From Varroa destructor (taxonomy: Eukaryota; Arthropoda; Arachnida; Mesostigmata; Varroidae): a DNA stretch of 64,000 bases. Below, in pieces: positions 35,400-47,892 of this stretch. The notes beneath the pieces are model-generated. The model worked only from the letters and a program-made list of their open reading frames with translations. It was not told where the DNA came from and ran no database searches. Position 1 is the stretch's first letter; every line of letters begins with the position of its first letter. The DNA lies in assembly GCF_002443255.2 (NCBI RefSeq), contig NW_019211455.1:19257126-19321125 (forward strand), written 5' to 3'. The translations under genes were made by a program, and so were the position numbers.

Positions 35400-37355
35400 G
35401 GTATACTGGCAAAACCATGATACTGAGTGTCTGAGGACCAGTCACTTCTATTTAATGTTATCACTTTCAATTCAGCGTGTTCATGATCGCACGGGTGGGT
35501 GCCTGTAAGCACCGAGTGTACGAATGCACCATACCAGGAACGAAGCACGCGTTACGCATATACCCAATGTGGACATGAATATACTATAGATTGTCGTGTC
35601 CCTCTATAAAATTGTTTTAGATCGTTTGGTTCTATATCGTTACTCCGGTTTGCTCAATGTTAACAAACTGTCGAGAGCTCGCAGGCTGGCGACGCACCTG
35701 CAATACTTCTCTGATCATTATTTTCAGTGTAATTTACTTGATTTTCTAAAACGTACTTTAGTACAGCACTCGATTAGAGAGGTAATTCAGGGTGAATGAG
35801 GCAGATACGGTACTCTGTTCAGCCTGTTTTCAATGGTGTCTCGAAATTTCCGATGAGATGGAACATTGCGTTAAATCTTTGCATAACTTTTTCTGAATAA
35901 GATGCTACAGCCCCGTTAGAGAGATACGTTAAACATGATCTGAATGGCTAGTACGTATCTCTTTGACTGCGTCACAATTGTGAGCATAAACATACTTATA
36001 TTACTTCTGCTGCTAGCGTAATAATCTAAGGTAATTTTACTGGTCATATTAACTTCTACAAAGCTAAGTTCGGTCGTACACGTGTTCCATGCTTATACAT
36101 ATTACTTTACGTCTTTTGCATGTTTACTTTTTGCATACAGATGCTAAGCGCATTAGTGGTAAATGCAGGTTTGCCCTAGTGAGTTTTCAGAGGTGTGTGT
36201 AGATTTACGATTATTTTTATTGTAGATTTAAAGGCCTTTTAACTGTGATACCGCTAATTTTTATTGCCCAGCTATAGCGTACTTAGCTCCCTATCGGCTG
36301 GCTATCTACCAGAATTTGGCATTTACTTTTAAACATGACCATATTTCGAGTTTACAAGCTATGAAGCACGAACTAGGAGAAGTATAACACACTTACATGA
36401 TCCCAACTATGATCTTTTCCTTAAAAGTTATTTAGAACGAATTTTAAAGCATGCCCACACAGCATAGATACTCCTACTGATACATGCCATTTGCTGATCT
36501 ACACATGCGCGCGTCAAAATGCGAATGGCGGTAAAGACGTACTAAGAGCGGAATTTATCTCGAGCACGGCATCATGCACGTTGTCGACGGGTCGACTAAA
36601 TAAACACAATAAGAGGAATTGTCGTTTGCTACTTTGTTTCGGTCCTTCGCCATCTGCCTATTCACAGTTCCTGCAGATGAGTGAGGTCGTTAATATACGG
36701 CTCCGCAATGCAGTTGGTCTTATCAAACAAGTAGTGTTTAAAACAAGCTGGCCTATTTCTCAGACTTCGAGCAAGCATGCAAAATTGACAGCCTTCGACC
36801 TTTATCCGCTTCTTACTTTTCTGTCGGTGTGATCTAAAGATAAATGTTTCGAAACTGCCGCTAATCATTGCCTCAGATGGCTGGCACCCCTCAGGACGAA
36901 GCGAAGTGCGTCTACGCGCTGCTTCGGATCTAGATCACTTCATATGTGTAGGAAACAGACATTTTACGATTGCACCATCAGGACGCTAGTTCGTGTGTGA
37001 TCTAGAGAAGTAAAACCCGGCAAGGCTTTCTCGTTAGAAAACTGTTTATGAAAACACTGATCTCGTCACATCGACCTGACACAAAGAACAGTATGCGCTA
37101 TATCATACCAATCTTCTCAAACATCGATTCCTATATCATGAATGAGGCAATGGCTTGTGTTGTTCGCTGAACTAACAAAAAAAGAGTGATCTAATTTTTT
37201 TTTTTAAATAAAGCATACCAACCTCCATTCCTTCGATTTTGAAATTGTTGGCTGCGTGACGTCCTTAATGCACCTGGCATGCTGAGTACGGCGAAACTCC
37301 TTACTGTAGGCATCTATTGCGGAACACGTGCAGCATCCAATTTGTCTTTTCGAGT
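35400..37355. other. No gene recognised
   Basis: AT-rich. The 113-codon frame at 36,491-36,832 has no ATG in good context, domain or donor. Confidence 0.55.
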
Positions 37356-37361
37356 ATGTGA

Positions 37362-37640
37362 AGAACTGGCTTGATGCGTGATTCGTGCAGCGATCGTGAT
37401 AGTTCTCACTTGTCTCGTTGGAAGAGCAGGGGAAGAGTGAGGGATCTTGCGTTCGTTTTCGAACATCCGGGTAAGCCGCCGGTGTTTGTAACGGAAGCTG
37501 ACTCAAACCCCGATAAACAGGCTTACACCAAGTTTAGCCCGTTCACATGGTTGGATCTTAAAACTAGGTTTGGCAGCCGATTGACCGTCGTCATAGGCGA
37601 TGAGACTAAATATAGCCCTCAGCTAATGATCTGTGCTTGA
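37362..37640 (+). CDS. Weak coding candidate just upstream of a consensus donor
   Basis: The frame is open from about 37,362 to TGA 37,638-37,640 and includes FVFEHPGKPPVFVTEADSN and KFSPFTWLDLKTRFGSRL. A full donor consensus, CAAG|GTGAGT, follows at about 37,657, but the frame stops 17 bases before it and the other frames also contain stops just upstream, so the two do not connect without an error or a 3' untranslated exon. The minus strand over 37,410-37,489 is also exon-like (SQLPLQTPAAYPDVRKRTQD ending at ACAA|GTGAGA). At most one of the two strands is likely to be real. Confidence 0.18.
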   Translation, partial: RTGLMRDSCSDRDSSHLSRWKSRGRVRDLAFVFEHPGKPPVFVTEADSNPDKQAYTKFSPFTWLDLKTRFGSRLTVVIGDETKYSPQLMICA

Positions 37641-37969
37641 GTATATGATGTCTCAAGGTGAGTGTTTGACATGCAAAGGTCCAGTGAGTAAGGGGGAACC
37701 ACCTAGGAGAAACGTCAGAGAGTTCACTAAAGCAGTACTAACCAATATGATCTCCTACATTGTACACGATTTCGTTTCAATTAGTGGCACATATACAAGG
37801 CATTGTGTATATGATTCTGCTAGTACGTCGAAATGTGCGGGATCGGAGCGCACGCATATGGACAGATACGCCGATGGGAAATCAATCGGCCCTAGTTGCA
37901 GACACATATCGTCTAGTCATTGTTTTAATGCCTGATATAGGTGACCTAGAAGTGAATCCGCAATAGATA

Positions 37970-40900
37970 AACTCGCAGAGTTGCTTATAGAGCGCTGTAT
38001 TTTTTGTGCGTTTTCTCGTGTAATTACGAAGCGAGTCTACACTGTAGCTAGGTAGCTTCAACAGTAATCGCAGCTTTTGATAATAATGGCATTTTCCTTG
38101 ATTTTCTTTTCGGATAATCAAGCGTTATGTGCCGTTCGAGGGCTCCTTCTTTGCTACATGTATCTTGTTTCTTTTAGATTGCCTTGAGTACAAATAAATG
38201 TGTAGTGCCGAAAAAATAAAAGCGTTTTCAACATCTGTCATTTGTATATACTGAGATCAAGAAGCTGCCGAAATAATTTTGAATTTGAATGGCTTATACA
38301 ACGAAAACTCTATGGCTGAGAGTGTTAATAAAAAGTCGTCTGCTAGTTTCAAACCTGGACTTTTCGAGGTCTATGAAGAATAAACTACTTTTGAAAAAAG
38401 GATGATTCCTAGATGAGCTCACATCTCTATGCGAAATTAATTTTCTGAGTCGCTTCCTCATCCGCTTAGCCGGCGAATGTCGACGTAGCAAATTCAGTTC
38501 TCTTACGCCTGACATTCCCATCTCGGCACCTAACCTTAAAATAAAACTTTGTATCGAGCCAAGATCACGGTGTGTGACATTTGACTTCAACAAATGGAAC
38601 GGAAGAAAGATGGAACAACGAACAACACCGCCATTATTTATCAAACAACCCAATACCTTTAATTCTATCAGAGCTTGTACTTGTAAAATATTTTTCGGTG
38701 AGAAGCTGAGCTAAGATCTTTCTTTCAAAAGATATATTGACCATTTTGTAAACCGATTCGTGCACGTGTCTAATATGTCGAGTACTCTCTGCACAAAAAA
38801 AAAAAACGGAAATTGTCATCTTCTACAAACTCGACACTTACATAGAAAGAGTTTAAATACTACAAAAGTATGCTCTTCTATGACATTATGATAGTATACT
38901 GAATGATTTTCTCTCTCGCTTGGTCGAGCCTAGGCTACGATGTCAACACTCTCCACCACTTCCTACTTCGAATGGTGAAGTTCCGTCCTGTTTTATTTCG
39001 AAATTCATTTCGAAATTTATTCCAAAATTTTCGAATACACAGTTACCTTTCAATACACTGAATCAGCAAATTTCCTGGCGCATATCACTAAAGTTCTTCG
39101 AGCTTTCTAAATCACAAAACGTCGTTAGGCATTACCTTAAATAGCGAGACCCTACAACGGCTGGCAATATTACCGTTAGTTAGGATTTCGATGAATGGCG
39201 CATTGGTTTAATTAATTAGGACAAAAGTGAACTGGACGCGATCCATGTCCGCAAGCGCAAATTGCTGACCTTTGACCGAGGGCAACAGCCATCAGTCTGT
39301 ACGATTTCAGCCGGCGTTACGCACAGGCGCTGCGAAAATGAATGAGCCGTTCTTCAGACGCTCATTTCGATGCAGCATTTAATGAGCGCCAATCAGCCAT
39401 ATGCATTCGTCAAAGGAAGATCAGGCAACAAAATTAAGACAAGCAATGTGCTGAAGCTCGAAGCTTAAAGTACGACATGCGCCTGGATGTGGACATGTTC
39501 CTTTCCTCTAACTTTGTCGTCCTAAATGGATAAAAATGAAGCAGAACTTTTTCGTTCCTATCGATACAAAATATTCAGAACGAGTTAGTCGTGGTAAAAC
39601 CGAAAATAGATAAAGACTTTCTTTGATCAAGCGCCATCGATGATAGAAGATGCGATATCGTTCCATACGATCTCAGTCTATTAGAACAGTGCATAAGTAA
39701 TGTCCATATTTATTTTCCTTTTCTAATAAACGAATATTGTATGCTTCTTTCTTTATAAATAGGTAGAAAGCAAAATCGCTTTCTCTACACTACAAAGCCA
39801 CTATGATGTCTAGACCCTAAGATCTTACTCCTAATTTGAACTTCAAAAATAGGTATGTACGTTGAGTGGCAAAAAAAAGCAGTCTTTTCGTTTCATATTC
39901 TTCCAATGTCAAAAAGCAGAGTAAGCAACCTAATCGAAGACTTTTCTTTCGCGTGCCATAGCGATTCTATAATAACAACTATCTTGCTTCAAAGGTGGCT
40001 TAAGGTAATCTTTGACGAATACTAAAAATTAAATAAAGCGTGCTCTTCAGGTCGAAAACGCCATTTGCAAATCATTTTAGTACCATTCTGATTATACAGC
40101 CCTCGTCACACACAGCACATTTGTCCATTTCAAGTTGTTCCATCAGTTTTCTTACTTCGGTTCGAAAGAGAAACAGAAGAAATCGAAGTTTTATTTTTTT
40201 GGTTTAAGACAATTTTTGAAGTTTCGACTTAAGGTAGATGAAACAAAGCTACGCCTAAGATAGCCTTATCGAGCAAGTTTCCCAGTTGCACAGAACACAT
40301 TACCATTAACGTCAAAAAAGGAAAACCGTTAAAAAAAAAATCATAACTTGTACACTGGTTCAGACCGAACGAGGCAACGTTGTTAGATCATTCTTTCATC
40401 GTTTCCAAAGGTTACTCTGGAAATTAGAAGGAAACTGGCAAAAGGCCACTAAATGAAAGATTCAAAAGACGTACAATATTAAGTTAAATTGAATGCTAAG
40501 GCTGTAACGCACGCTATGCAGCCTGTACACCGGTATGGGTTTAGCAGAAGTGCATTTTGAGCTCTTCGGTCAGATAACCGAACTAAATGCATGGGGTCGC
40601 AATGTGTTTCCAGGTCGACCGCGTCACAGTTTAAAAGATCTCAATCACAGTAGGTTTGGACCCGTAGTGCTTGTCCAGGTGCCAATTACTGGGGCATTTC
40701 TTTTGCCATTGTTGCTAGCATCGACATTTTGACTAAAGTGCTATATTTATGGGCATAAATTCTACTCACTCCAGTTAGGGTGAAGGATTTTGCATGTGGA
40801 AGGGTCAAAACGACTTTGTTCGCTTTTGAGAAGTCTCAAAAATTGATTAAAACGGTAAAAGCTAACGAAGGTTCAGAGCTTTCCATGCAAGCCTTGATGA

Positions 40901-41690
40901 TCAATGATTGTTGACAGTAAAATTTACAATATAGGTATTTCGAAATTTCGCGGAAAAACAACACGAAAGCACAGCTTTTAAATTGCCTTCTTGAATGCTT
41001 TCCTGCAAAGGGCGCCGAAATTTATTTGGAAATAATGCATGTTGCTCACAACTCAGCCTACGAATGTAGCTCTCGTCTGCTAGTAACTTAGGCTAATTGA
41101 CATGATCACCTGTTCTCCACTTAAATAGAGTTTTCTCGATTTCAGCCAAAGTAGCTGTAGACTTTTCTGCATGAAAAGTCTTTAAATACTTCATTATTCT
41201 ACTGCTTCATTTAGTTGTTCGGTGCAAACGAAAGAACCACGCGCTTCCCTTATCTACAGCATACACATGGAGCATGCGAACAGTTTTTTAAAGGGCTCAA
41301 CCACACTGAGAGGGGTTGTTCGATTCTCTACGTCAATAATTGAGAAATGTAACTCACTATTTTAGTAATGAGACAGCCTACGAAATGTTAGCTTGATTAT
41401 CGGACCTCCAGCATTAACCTCGCCTTTTCTCCTCCTTTAATATTTTTCGTATCGTCCAACCTATCGACAAGAAGTAGATGTAAGGACCCATTAAAAACAT
41501 AAATCGCGTATCGAAACGTTTTTTGTACTGGCCACTAACCTTCATCGCATCGGAGTCTTATTTGATTTTACCGTAAGGTATTTTGATAATTTCTTTTATA
41601 AATTATATGAGATGGTTTCGTTTTGCAGTTTCACAGGTATCTATTTCGGTCGCCACCGCTATTGATCCACGAATAAGTATCGTTTGTCCT
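37970..41690. other. No gene recognised
   Basis: Long AT-rich stretch with few frames of 60 codons, the 12-bp triple repeat at 38,995 and several A runs. Intron-like or intergenic. Confidence 0.6.
38995..39030. repeat. Three 12-bp tandem units
   Basis: ATTTCGAAATTC, ATTTCGAAATTT and ATTCCAAAATTT in tandem. In one frame they read as a repeated SKFI-type unit; the short ORF there (38,920-39,144) is otherwise unsupported. Confidence 0.85.
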
Positions 41691-41699
41691 TTGCTGTCT

Positions 41700-43250
41700 T
41701 TCTAGGCGGCGTCTGTTCACATCAACATACGTTCTTCCAGCATGCGGACGCCAATTCTACCTGCAACCTTTATTGTTGCTGCTCTTCGATGTCTTCTTCT
41801 TGTTAGCACAGAACAAGGCGACAACACCTCTAGTCGCCGTCATATAGCTTTCTTAGCTGCTGTTCGTTTTGCTCTTAGCCTGTATGATTTGCAGACTACC
41901 ATGTAACAGACGTTCTTCATGATGCTGCTGCTGCCGCCGTTGCGTTCTGTATGTTCGTTGCGTGCAATATCTTCTTTGCGTGCTGAGACAGGAACCAGAC
42001 AAAGGATCTTCGCGGGACTACAGAACTACAGTGCCAGTCGTAGATAGAGGTAGCGCTCAGCATTTCGTCTGAACAGCGATTTCTTCCCATTTCGGGATCA
42101 TTGTCCCTCCAGTAATACTCTTTGTTTGCCTTTTCTGCTGCTGCGACAGCAATGGATCGTACGGCTACCTGTCCACTATTCCTTCGGCGAAGAAAAACGG
42201 ATCACGAGTGTATTTCTTTCGCTTCTGTGGGTGCTGCTGCTATTTCCCGTTTGATGGCAGCTGACTGACTGGCCCATCGAAGAGCTCGCAGCAATAGCAG
42301 CAGCGCAGGCAACAAACCAGCCAATTTGGTGTCAGCTTTCCTGCCTCCGCCTGGTGTCTTATCCTCGTTTCTCAGTACAATCTAGCTCGGTTCTTTATCT
42401 CTTTTTCCCTTCCGTATCGCTCCCGCCTTCCTGTCACTTCGTCGTCCACTTTCGGACGGACAACGGTAGCGGCTCTGGCAGACCGAACTGTTTCCCGGCC
42501 ACTAGCTCGTTCGAGTGCATGACTTGTTTTTGCGTTCTTCCCCCCTGCTGTTTCCTTTAGCCTTTTCCCAAGCCTTTCGTTCTTGTTGAATGAAAGCATC
42601 AGACCTTGTCTTCCGTATATTATCTCCGCGAACCTAAGGGACAGAAGGGGCAGACGTACAGAGAGCAGTCGATAAAGCGAGAACGAGAAAATGCGGAACC
42701 TGGGAGCAACGGAAGCCCAACTCTCAGCGAAAGCTAGTCCATGCGGGCGATCTGAGGACAAGTCGGACGCCCGTTCTGCTACTGTAAATGGTCCGGCTGG
42801 ATGGGGAAGTAGCGGCTCAGCAATCGGCTAAAGCAGTTCCCATTTTTGCTGCTGTTCCTGCGTAAACATCTGCATGTCTGGCCGGCGTCTGCGTACACGG
42901 TATTTAGCTGTATACGTGGGGCACTTTCGGCTATCTTCTTACCTTACACACCGTAGTTCCCTTCAGTACCTCGGTCTCTAGATAGTATAGGATAATACTA
43001 GGCAGTCACATAAGATAATGCAATTATGTTACTGACGTGGCCACAGCCACGACGCGGCATTTCGATGAACGTCGAAATCCCGCAAACCTCGAGCCTTACG
43101 AAATTCTTTCACCCAAAGCAAAGCTTGGGGCTACTGTTGGCAGGCTACAACTGAAGAAGCCTACAGCCGCGGCCTAAGGCGGACGCTTGCTGTTGGCAGC
43201 CAGTTGATGACTCGGGAAGAAACGGAAGACAAGTCTCAAGGAGTTGAGTA
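41700..43250. other. GC-richer island, pyrimidine-biased + strand
   Basis: The + strand is rich in CTT, CTG and TTC motifs, and the minus strand holds a 129-codon purine-biased frame (42,372-42,761) with a basic translation and no domain. This could be an untranslated leader or promoter-proximal DNA; no TATA box or start was identified with confidence. Confidence 0.45.
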
Positions 43251-44646
43251 TCTTTGGTGACAAGTCTATGGCCTCAGTTCAGTTAATAGATATAATGATG
43301 TTGATGACATAGAACGGAGTAACGCTGCAGCGAGCAAATAAAGCTAAGTTTCAAAAACAAGATGCCTGGTTAGGAGTCAACTTTCCACGAAAACTTTAGT
43401 AATTTTACAAATGTATGGGTTCCGCATGCGACAAAGTGGAAACGTGACGGCACCCATCTTGATCCTATTTACTTGTTTCAGAAATTAGACGGACGACCTT
43501 TTGCTAGGCTCTTCGAAAATGATTTCCCTCACTAAACGCGACATATGAGAAAAGCAACTGCAATAAATGATGCGTACTTTATGCAGTAATGCCGACAACG
43601 GTTTCTGTGTGAAATACATTATTGTAATTGCTATATGATTCGATGGATTTAAGTAAACATTTTTAGTAAATTATTATCATTCTGTGCCATATGCTCTATA
43701 TATAGTATATATGCCGTATAATGTATGTTCGGCATTCGGAATGGCTGCGAATCAGGCACAATTCGCTGTTCAGAGGTATTTTCGGGCCGGTGAACTATTT
43801 CAAATAACTACCATTGCTGCGGTTGCTGCTGTTAAAATGAATCCGGCACGTCTCGGCTGTTTCACAAGTGGGCCATGAAAGGGCGTCACGCTGCGGTCAA
43901 AAACGAAGAGAGATTATTTGTTTTTTTCTTGGCCTCGCTCCAAACCACAGAAAGTCTCAACCCGACTGGTGCTTTTCCTTTACTCAATCTAACTCCTCCA
44001 AACAGAGGCCTCGCTTGCCTTTTAACGACTTGTTGTCGGCGATGACGTCGCTAAATGACGCCGTTTTCATTGCGATATATGCCACGTCTGTCTGTGCAAT
44101 GAGTTCTGTGAATCTCTTTGTGCAGGGAAAAGTTTGAAAATGCCATGGTAGAGATCATATCAGGAGAGTCCTTAGGGAACTCCCTATGGGGAAATACGTC
44201 ATGGAGATTGAAAGAAACACCAGCCAAACGCTGTTGTTGCTGCGGTAGTGACAATGGTCATCGAAGGACGTCGCCACCCTTAGATATAACCTAGTATAGC
44301 AAACGGATAAGAAGCAGACTATTTAACAAGATCCGTTTGCCGTAGAGGGGTCAATTTGAGGAAAAACAATTTTATGTTATTAAGTTTAGTATACATAGGC
44401 ATCCACTTATCTAGGTTGGCGACTTTTGTATTATAAGGGCCGCATTTTCGAAATTTTGGTAAAAATAAAATTTTCCTACAATTTTTATTATTGTATTGAA
44501 GACAACGTACGAAAATACAATGTGTACCAGTTTAAACTTTTTATATTTGACAAAAGTTCAAGTTGATACGTTTTCGCCGATTTATTCAACGCTTTTTTGA
44601 TTTCGTGGGCTTTTTACTTTCAATTTAAGCCAATAATCGCAACAAA

Positions 44647-44862
44647 ATGCAGCCATATACTCCTCATGGCAACATTATACATCTTTCAGACGAAAAGAGT
44701 TTGCTAAACAAAGATGTGCATAGTGCTTCCACATTTATCTATTATTTGTCAAATAAACTTAGATTATCTATACTGTTTAAATATATACCATTCACAGATA
44801 TTCTTTGCTACGGCAGCAGTCTAGATGGTTTAACGGTTGCGTCACTTAGCAGAGAACTAGGC
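44647..44862 (+). CDS. Weak candidate first exon, unknown protein
   Basis: ATG at 44,647 has an A at -3 (ACAAAATGC) and opens a 73-codon frame in otherwise AT-rich DNA. It reads MQPYTPHGNIIHLSDEKSLL and ends near CAA|GTAAAA (GT 44,863-44,864), a usable donor whose GTAA also forms the unspliced stop. No domain is recognised. Support is limited to start context, length in AT-rich sequence and the donor. Confidence 0.17.
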
Positions 44863-45354
44863 AAGTAAAAATTAGGTGAAACAAGAATGATTGACCCTCC
44901 TACCATCAGCATTCTCACCGTTTTATGATAAGCGTTAATCAACGGCTATTTCAAATAGCTGAGATGTATGTGCTGATCGAAGGTTTCGAAAGCCACTGAT
45001 TAAGGATCTCTCTTTCCTACAAAACATTCGTCCGCTCGCTTCCTAGGCCGCCGAAACTTCGACTTCTTGCCGATCATTCGAGCCTCATTCAACAATAACC
45101 TAAATATGAATTAGTGTGAACTAGCTTTACCCAGTCGGCAAGCTCGTCAGTCAAATGCCAGTTCTATGTAGGAATACGCACACCGAAGCTTACAAAGCAA
45201 GAACAAGGGCACAGTTCTGGCCTCCGTTGAAGTGTGACTACGGGTGAAACGTGAAACATACCAACGAAAGAACTAGCTTAGCTCTTCTAGAAAATTGTTT
45301 TGTATATGTACCCACTATTCTTGAAATACTACTTGCATTAAAAGGCAACTCTTC

Positions 45355-45371
45355 TCTAGTCGGAGACTAGA
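45355..45371. repeat. Perfect 7-bp hairpin with 3-base loop
   Basis: Arms TCTAGTC and GACTAGA around GGA. It lies just upstream of an ORF starting at 45,373; no functional reading. Confidence 0.85.
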
Positions 45372-45511
45372 AATGGTGGTCAATTCTGCCGCCTTCGTCA
45401 GTTGCAACACTTCAGATTTTTCTGGATCGCTTTCACTCTACCACAGCCTCATGGATCACAAGCATAACGTAACACAAGCTTCTGGAGAAGAGCGATATCT
45501 ACTTTTTGTAT

Positions 45512-45539
45512 CAATCACAGCCTTTTGGCAATCACAGCC
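45512..45539. repeat. Direct repeat, 17-bp period
   Basis: CAATCACAGCC occurs at 45,512 and 45,529. Confidence 0.85.
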
Positions 45540-46792
45540 ATCACAAACAAGTTTGCCTTTCTCGTTAGCCCAGACCCCCAGCAGACTTCTTCATTACGTG
45601 CATGCCACTCCTGTTACGTCCCGGCTTCTCGGCAAAAGAAACAGTTGACCTGCCACGTTGGGCACCTGCATTTCTCTCCTTAATCCAGACCACGCACTTC
45701 GACTCTAATGCTCAGAATTCTCAGGCAGGCAGGCAGCTCGCTTGGCTGGTGAAATGCTTTTCGGCAGAATGCTTTTCACTTCTCTTGTTCTACTTTTTCG
45801 GGCCGTGCGGTGGCCTACCACAAATAGGCCCACCTACGCGGATTCCCGGTCTGGTCGTCATTCTCCGATAGCCGGAGACCCTCTGGGCAATCTATGCTAC
45901 TGATGAACATTGATGTGACTAGACTAGTTCACACTGTAAACTGGTACGTAGGATAGAAAAATAGGTTGCTCAGTTGGTATGAGCAGATCTAGGAAAAAAG
46001 GACATATATGTATTATTAGTAGTAAAGACTGCCACACAGTAACGAGTTTAGCCGTCGAGTTCTGTTTGATAGTTTTGGATACTCTACCACAATACTGTCA
46101 TTGTTATGCTGGTTAAGTGCTGATGTGTATTCGTATGTAGGTATGTGATTCACATCACCCTGTATACTTAGTATACTACCCCTCCCAACGTAAATTTCAT
46201 GACTTCAGCAATCTTTCAGTCCTGTCCCGTACACACTTAGCGATTTATCAGCGGCCGCTGTTCCGGTGAGGCTAGCAAAACAAGGAGTCGACCATTATCT
46301 GGTCTTGGTCTGGTAAGTACTGGTAACTAATTTAGCCTTCTTTTTCTCTGGTGTCGGGCCTAGGCATCGCTACACCTTTGGCATATTTCTCCATGACGCC
46401 AATTTATAGCCGTGTGCCGGTTCCGTTAACTCGAGCACAACAGGTATTAGACAATTGTTCTACATGAGCGGCACAACACAGATCTGTGCGCCACCTATTC
46501 AAATAGGTCCGTCACGCAGAGCAAAGCCGGCAATCCTTAATCTTAACAGCTACCAACCTTATAAGCCCAGCAACATGTAGTTAGTTCTATACAGCCTCTC
46601 CTGTAAACGAACGTTTAGCAAGCAACAAAAAGGAGTTAGACGCTTAATATCGCAGACCATGTGTCAGAGAGACAGATTTGGTTGTCGACTTTGGAAAATA
46701 TACATTTTCTTCATCACTTTATGAACACACACCATGGCTATGCTATAAGCCAAATATAGAATCGAGTTGAGACAAATGCTCACGCTTAATTA

Positions 46793-47892
46793 TAGAGAGC
46801 AGATATAAAATGTCAGGTGTACATTAGTGCAACTCTTTACTGCACAGTGGCTATTTCAAATGCTGTGGAATATTACGGAGGGTGCCTCTACGGTTATAGC
46901 GGAACTCACGTAGCACCACTGCTTAGCAACGTATTCACCAATTTCGAGCAAGCGCCACGCGGGCACTTCATCGAAGGACTGTTTGAGAGTAGCAATCCGG
47001 CATAGTAGTAGTAGGAGTAGCAATAACTGCATACTCCCTGAAAAAAGTAACTAAGCACTTCAGACGATGAATCAAGCGGCGTCGTGGTACTTGGAGTAAA
47101 TATGAAAATGAACCGCGTACAGATGAGCTCGAAGCGCTTCTAATTATCGATGGGTAAAATTTTCGCTTGGAACACCGGTGATCTTTTTCGCTTAGAGATG
47201 CTATTACTATTATCGGTTAGTCGATTAAAAGTAAACACTGAAGTGACGAACACCCCATAAAACAAAGCGTCAGGAAAAAAGATTTTCTAAATTGTCTATA
47301 GCGAAACTCGATGAACGACAGTTAAATAGATCTGGAAAACCGGTGCAGCATCCAGTTGAACAGTTCGGCCTATCTGGAATATTTCTATAAACACATGGAT
47401 TAGTACGAGTGAGCAATAATTGAACAGCAAAAAAAGAAACTGAGCCTGCAGGAACAGATTATTTCTGGCTTTCTGATTTCGTCCAACAACGCACGGCTGT
47501 ATGATCCTTTTTTCAGTTGATAATATTGCAGTGACAACTAGATTGAACGAAACGACTATGAGTGGTGATACCCACTTGGTTCCGGTGTTTAATAGTACAG
47601 GTCGACGTCTCTAAGGCCCTCATAATTCGACTTTGGAAATTAGGTTCATGTCAGTGTAAACATATAAGCACTCGGTAAATAAATTACCAGCTAAATTCTA
47701 CGAATTTCAATATTTGTCATCAAGTGTTTGCGTACTAGGAAGATTGTTAGATCTGTGTCGTCTGGGGTATCTATGAGAGTGAGCCGGGCGAGGGTAAGTT
47801 CGAAATAGGTTTAATGATTCACTAGTCAGATCCTATACCGGAGCAGAGTTGTGATGAATAGTCATGGTTAAAGATAGAGAGCAGACATAAAA
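46793..47892. repeat. Pair of near-identical 18-mers about 1.1 kb apart
   Basis: TAGAGAGCAGATATAAAA at 46,793-46,810 recurs with one mismatch at 47,875-47,892. About 10 bases either side are loosely similar, hinting at an old dispersed repeat. Confidence 0.5.

Noticed and set aside
42372..42761. 129-codon minus frame
   Set aside because: Purine-biased strand removes stops; basic low-information translation; no start context or domain.
45966..45984. tRNA-like D-arm (GCTC, AGTTGGTAT loop, GAGC) with an A-box-like sequence
   Set aside because: No matching acceptor stem, anticodon stem or B-box downstream; not a tRNA, at most a chance or decayed fragment.
46797..47005. Protein-like + frame (GGCLYGYSGTHVAPLLSNVF)
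   Set aside because: Neither start, donor nor family; indistinguishable from the chance background.
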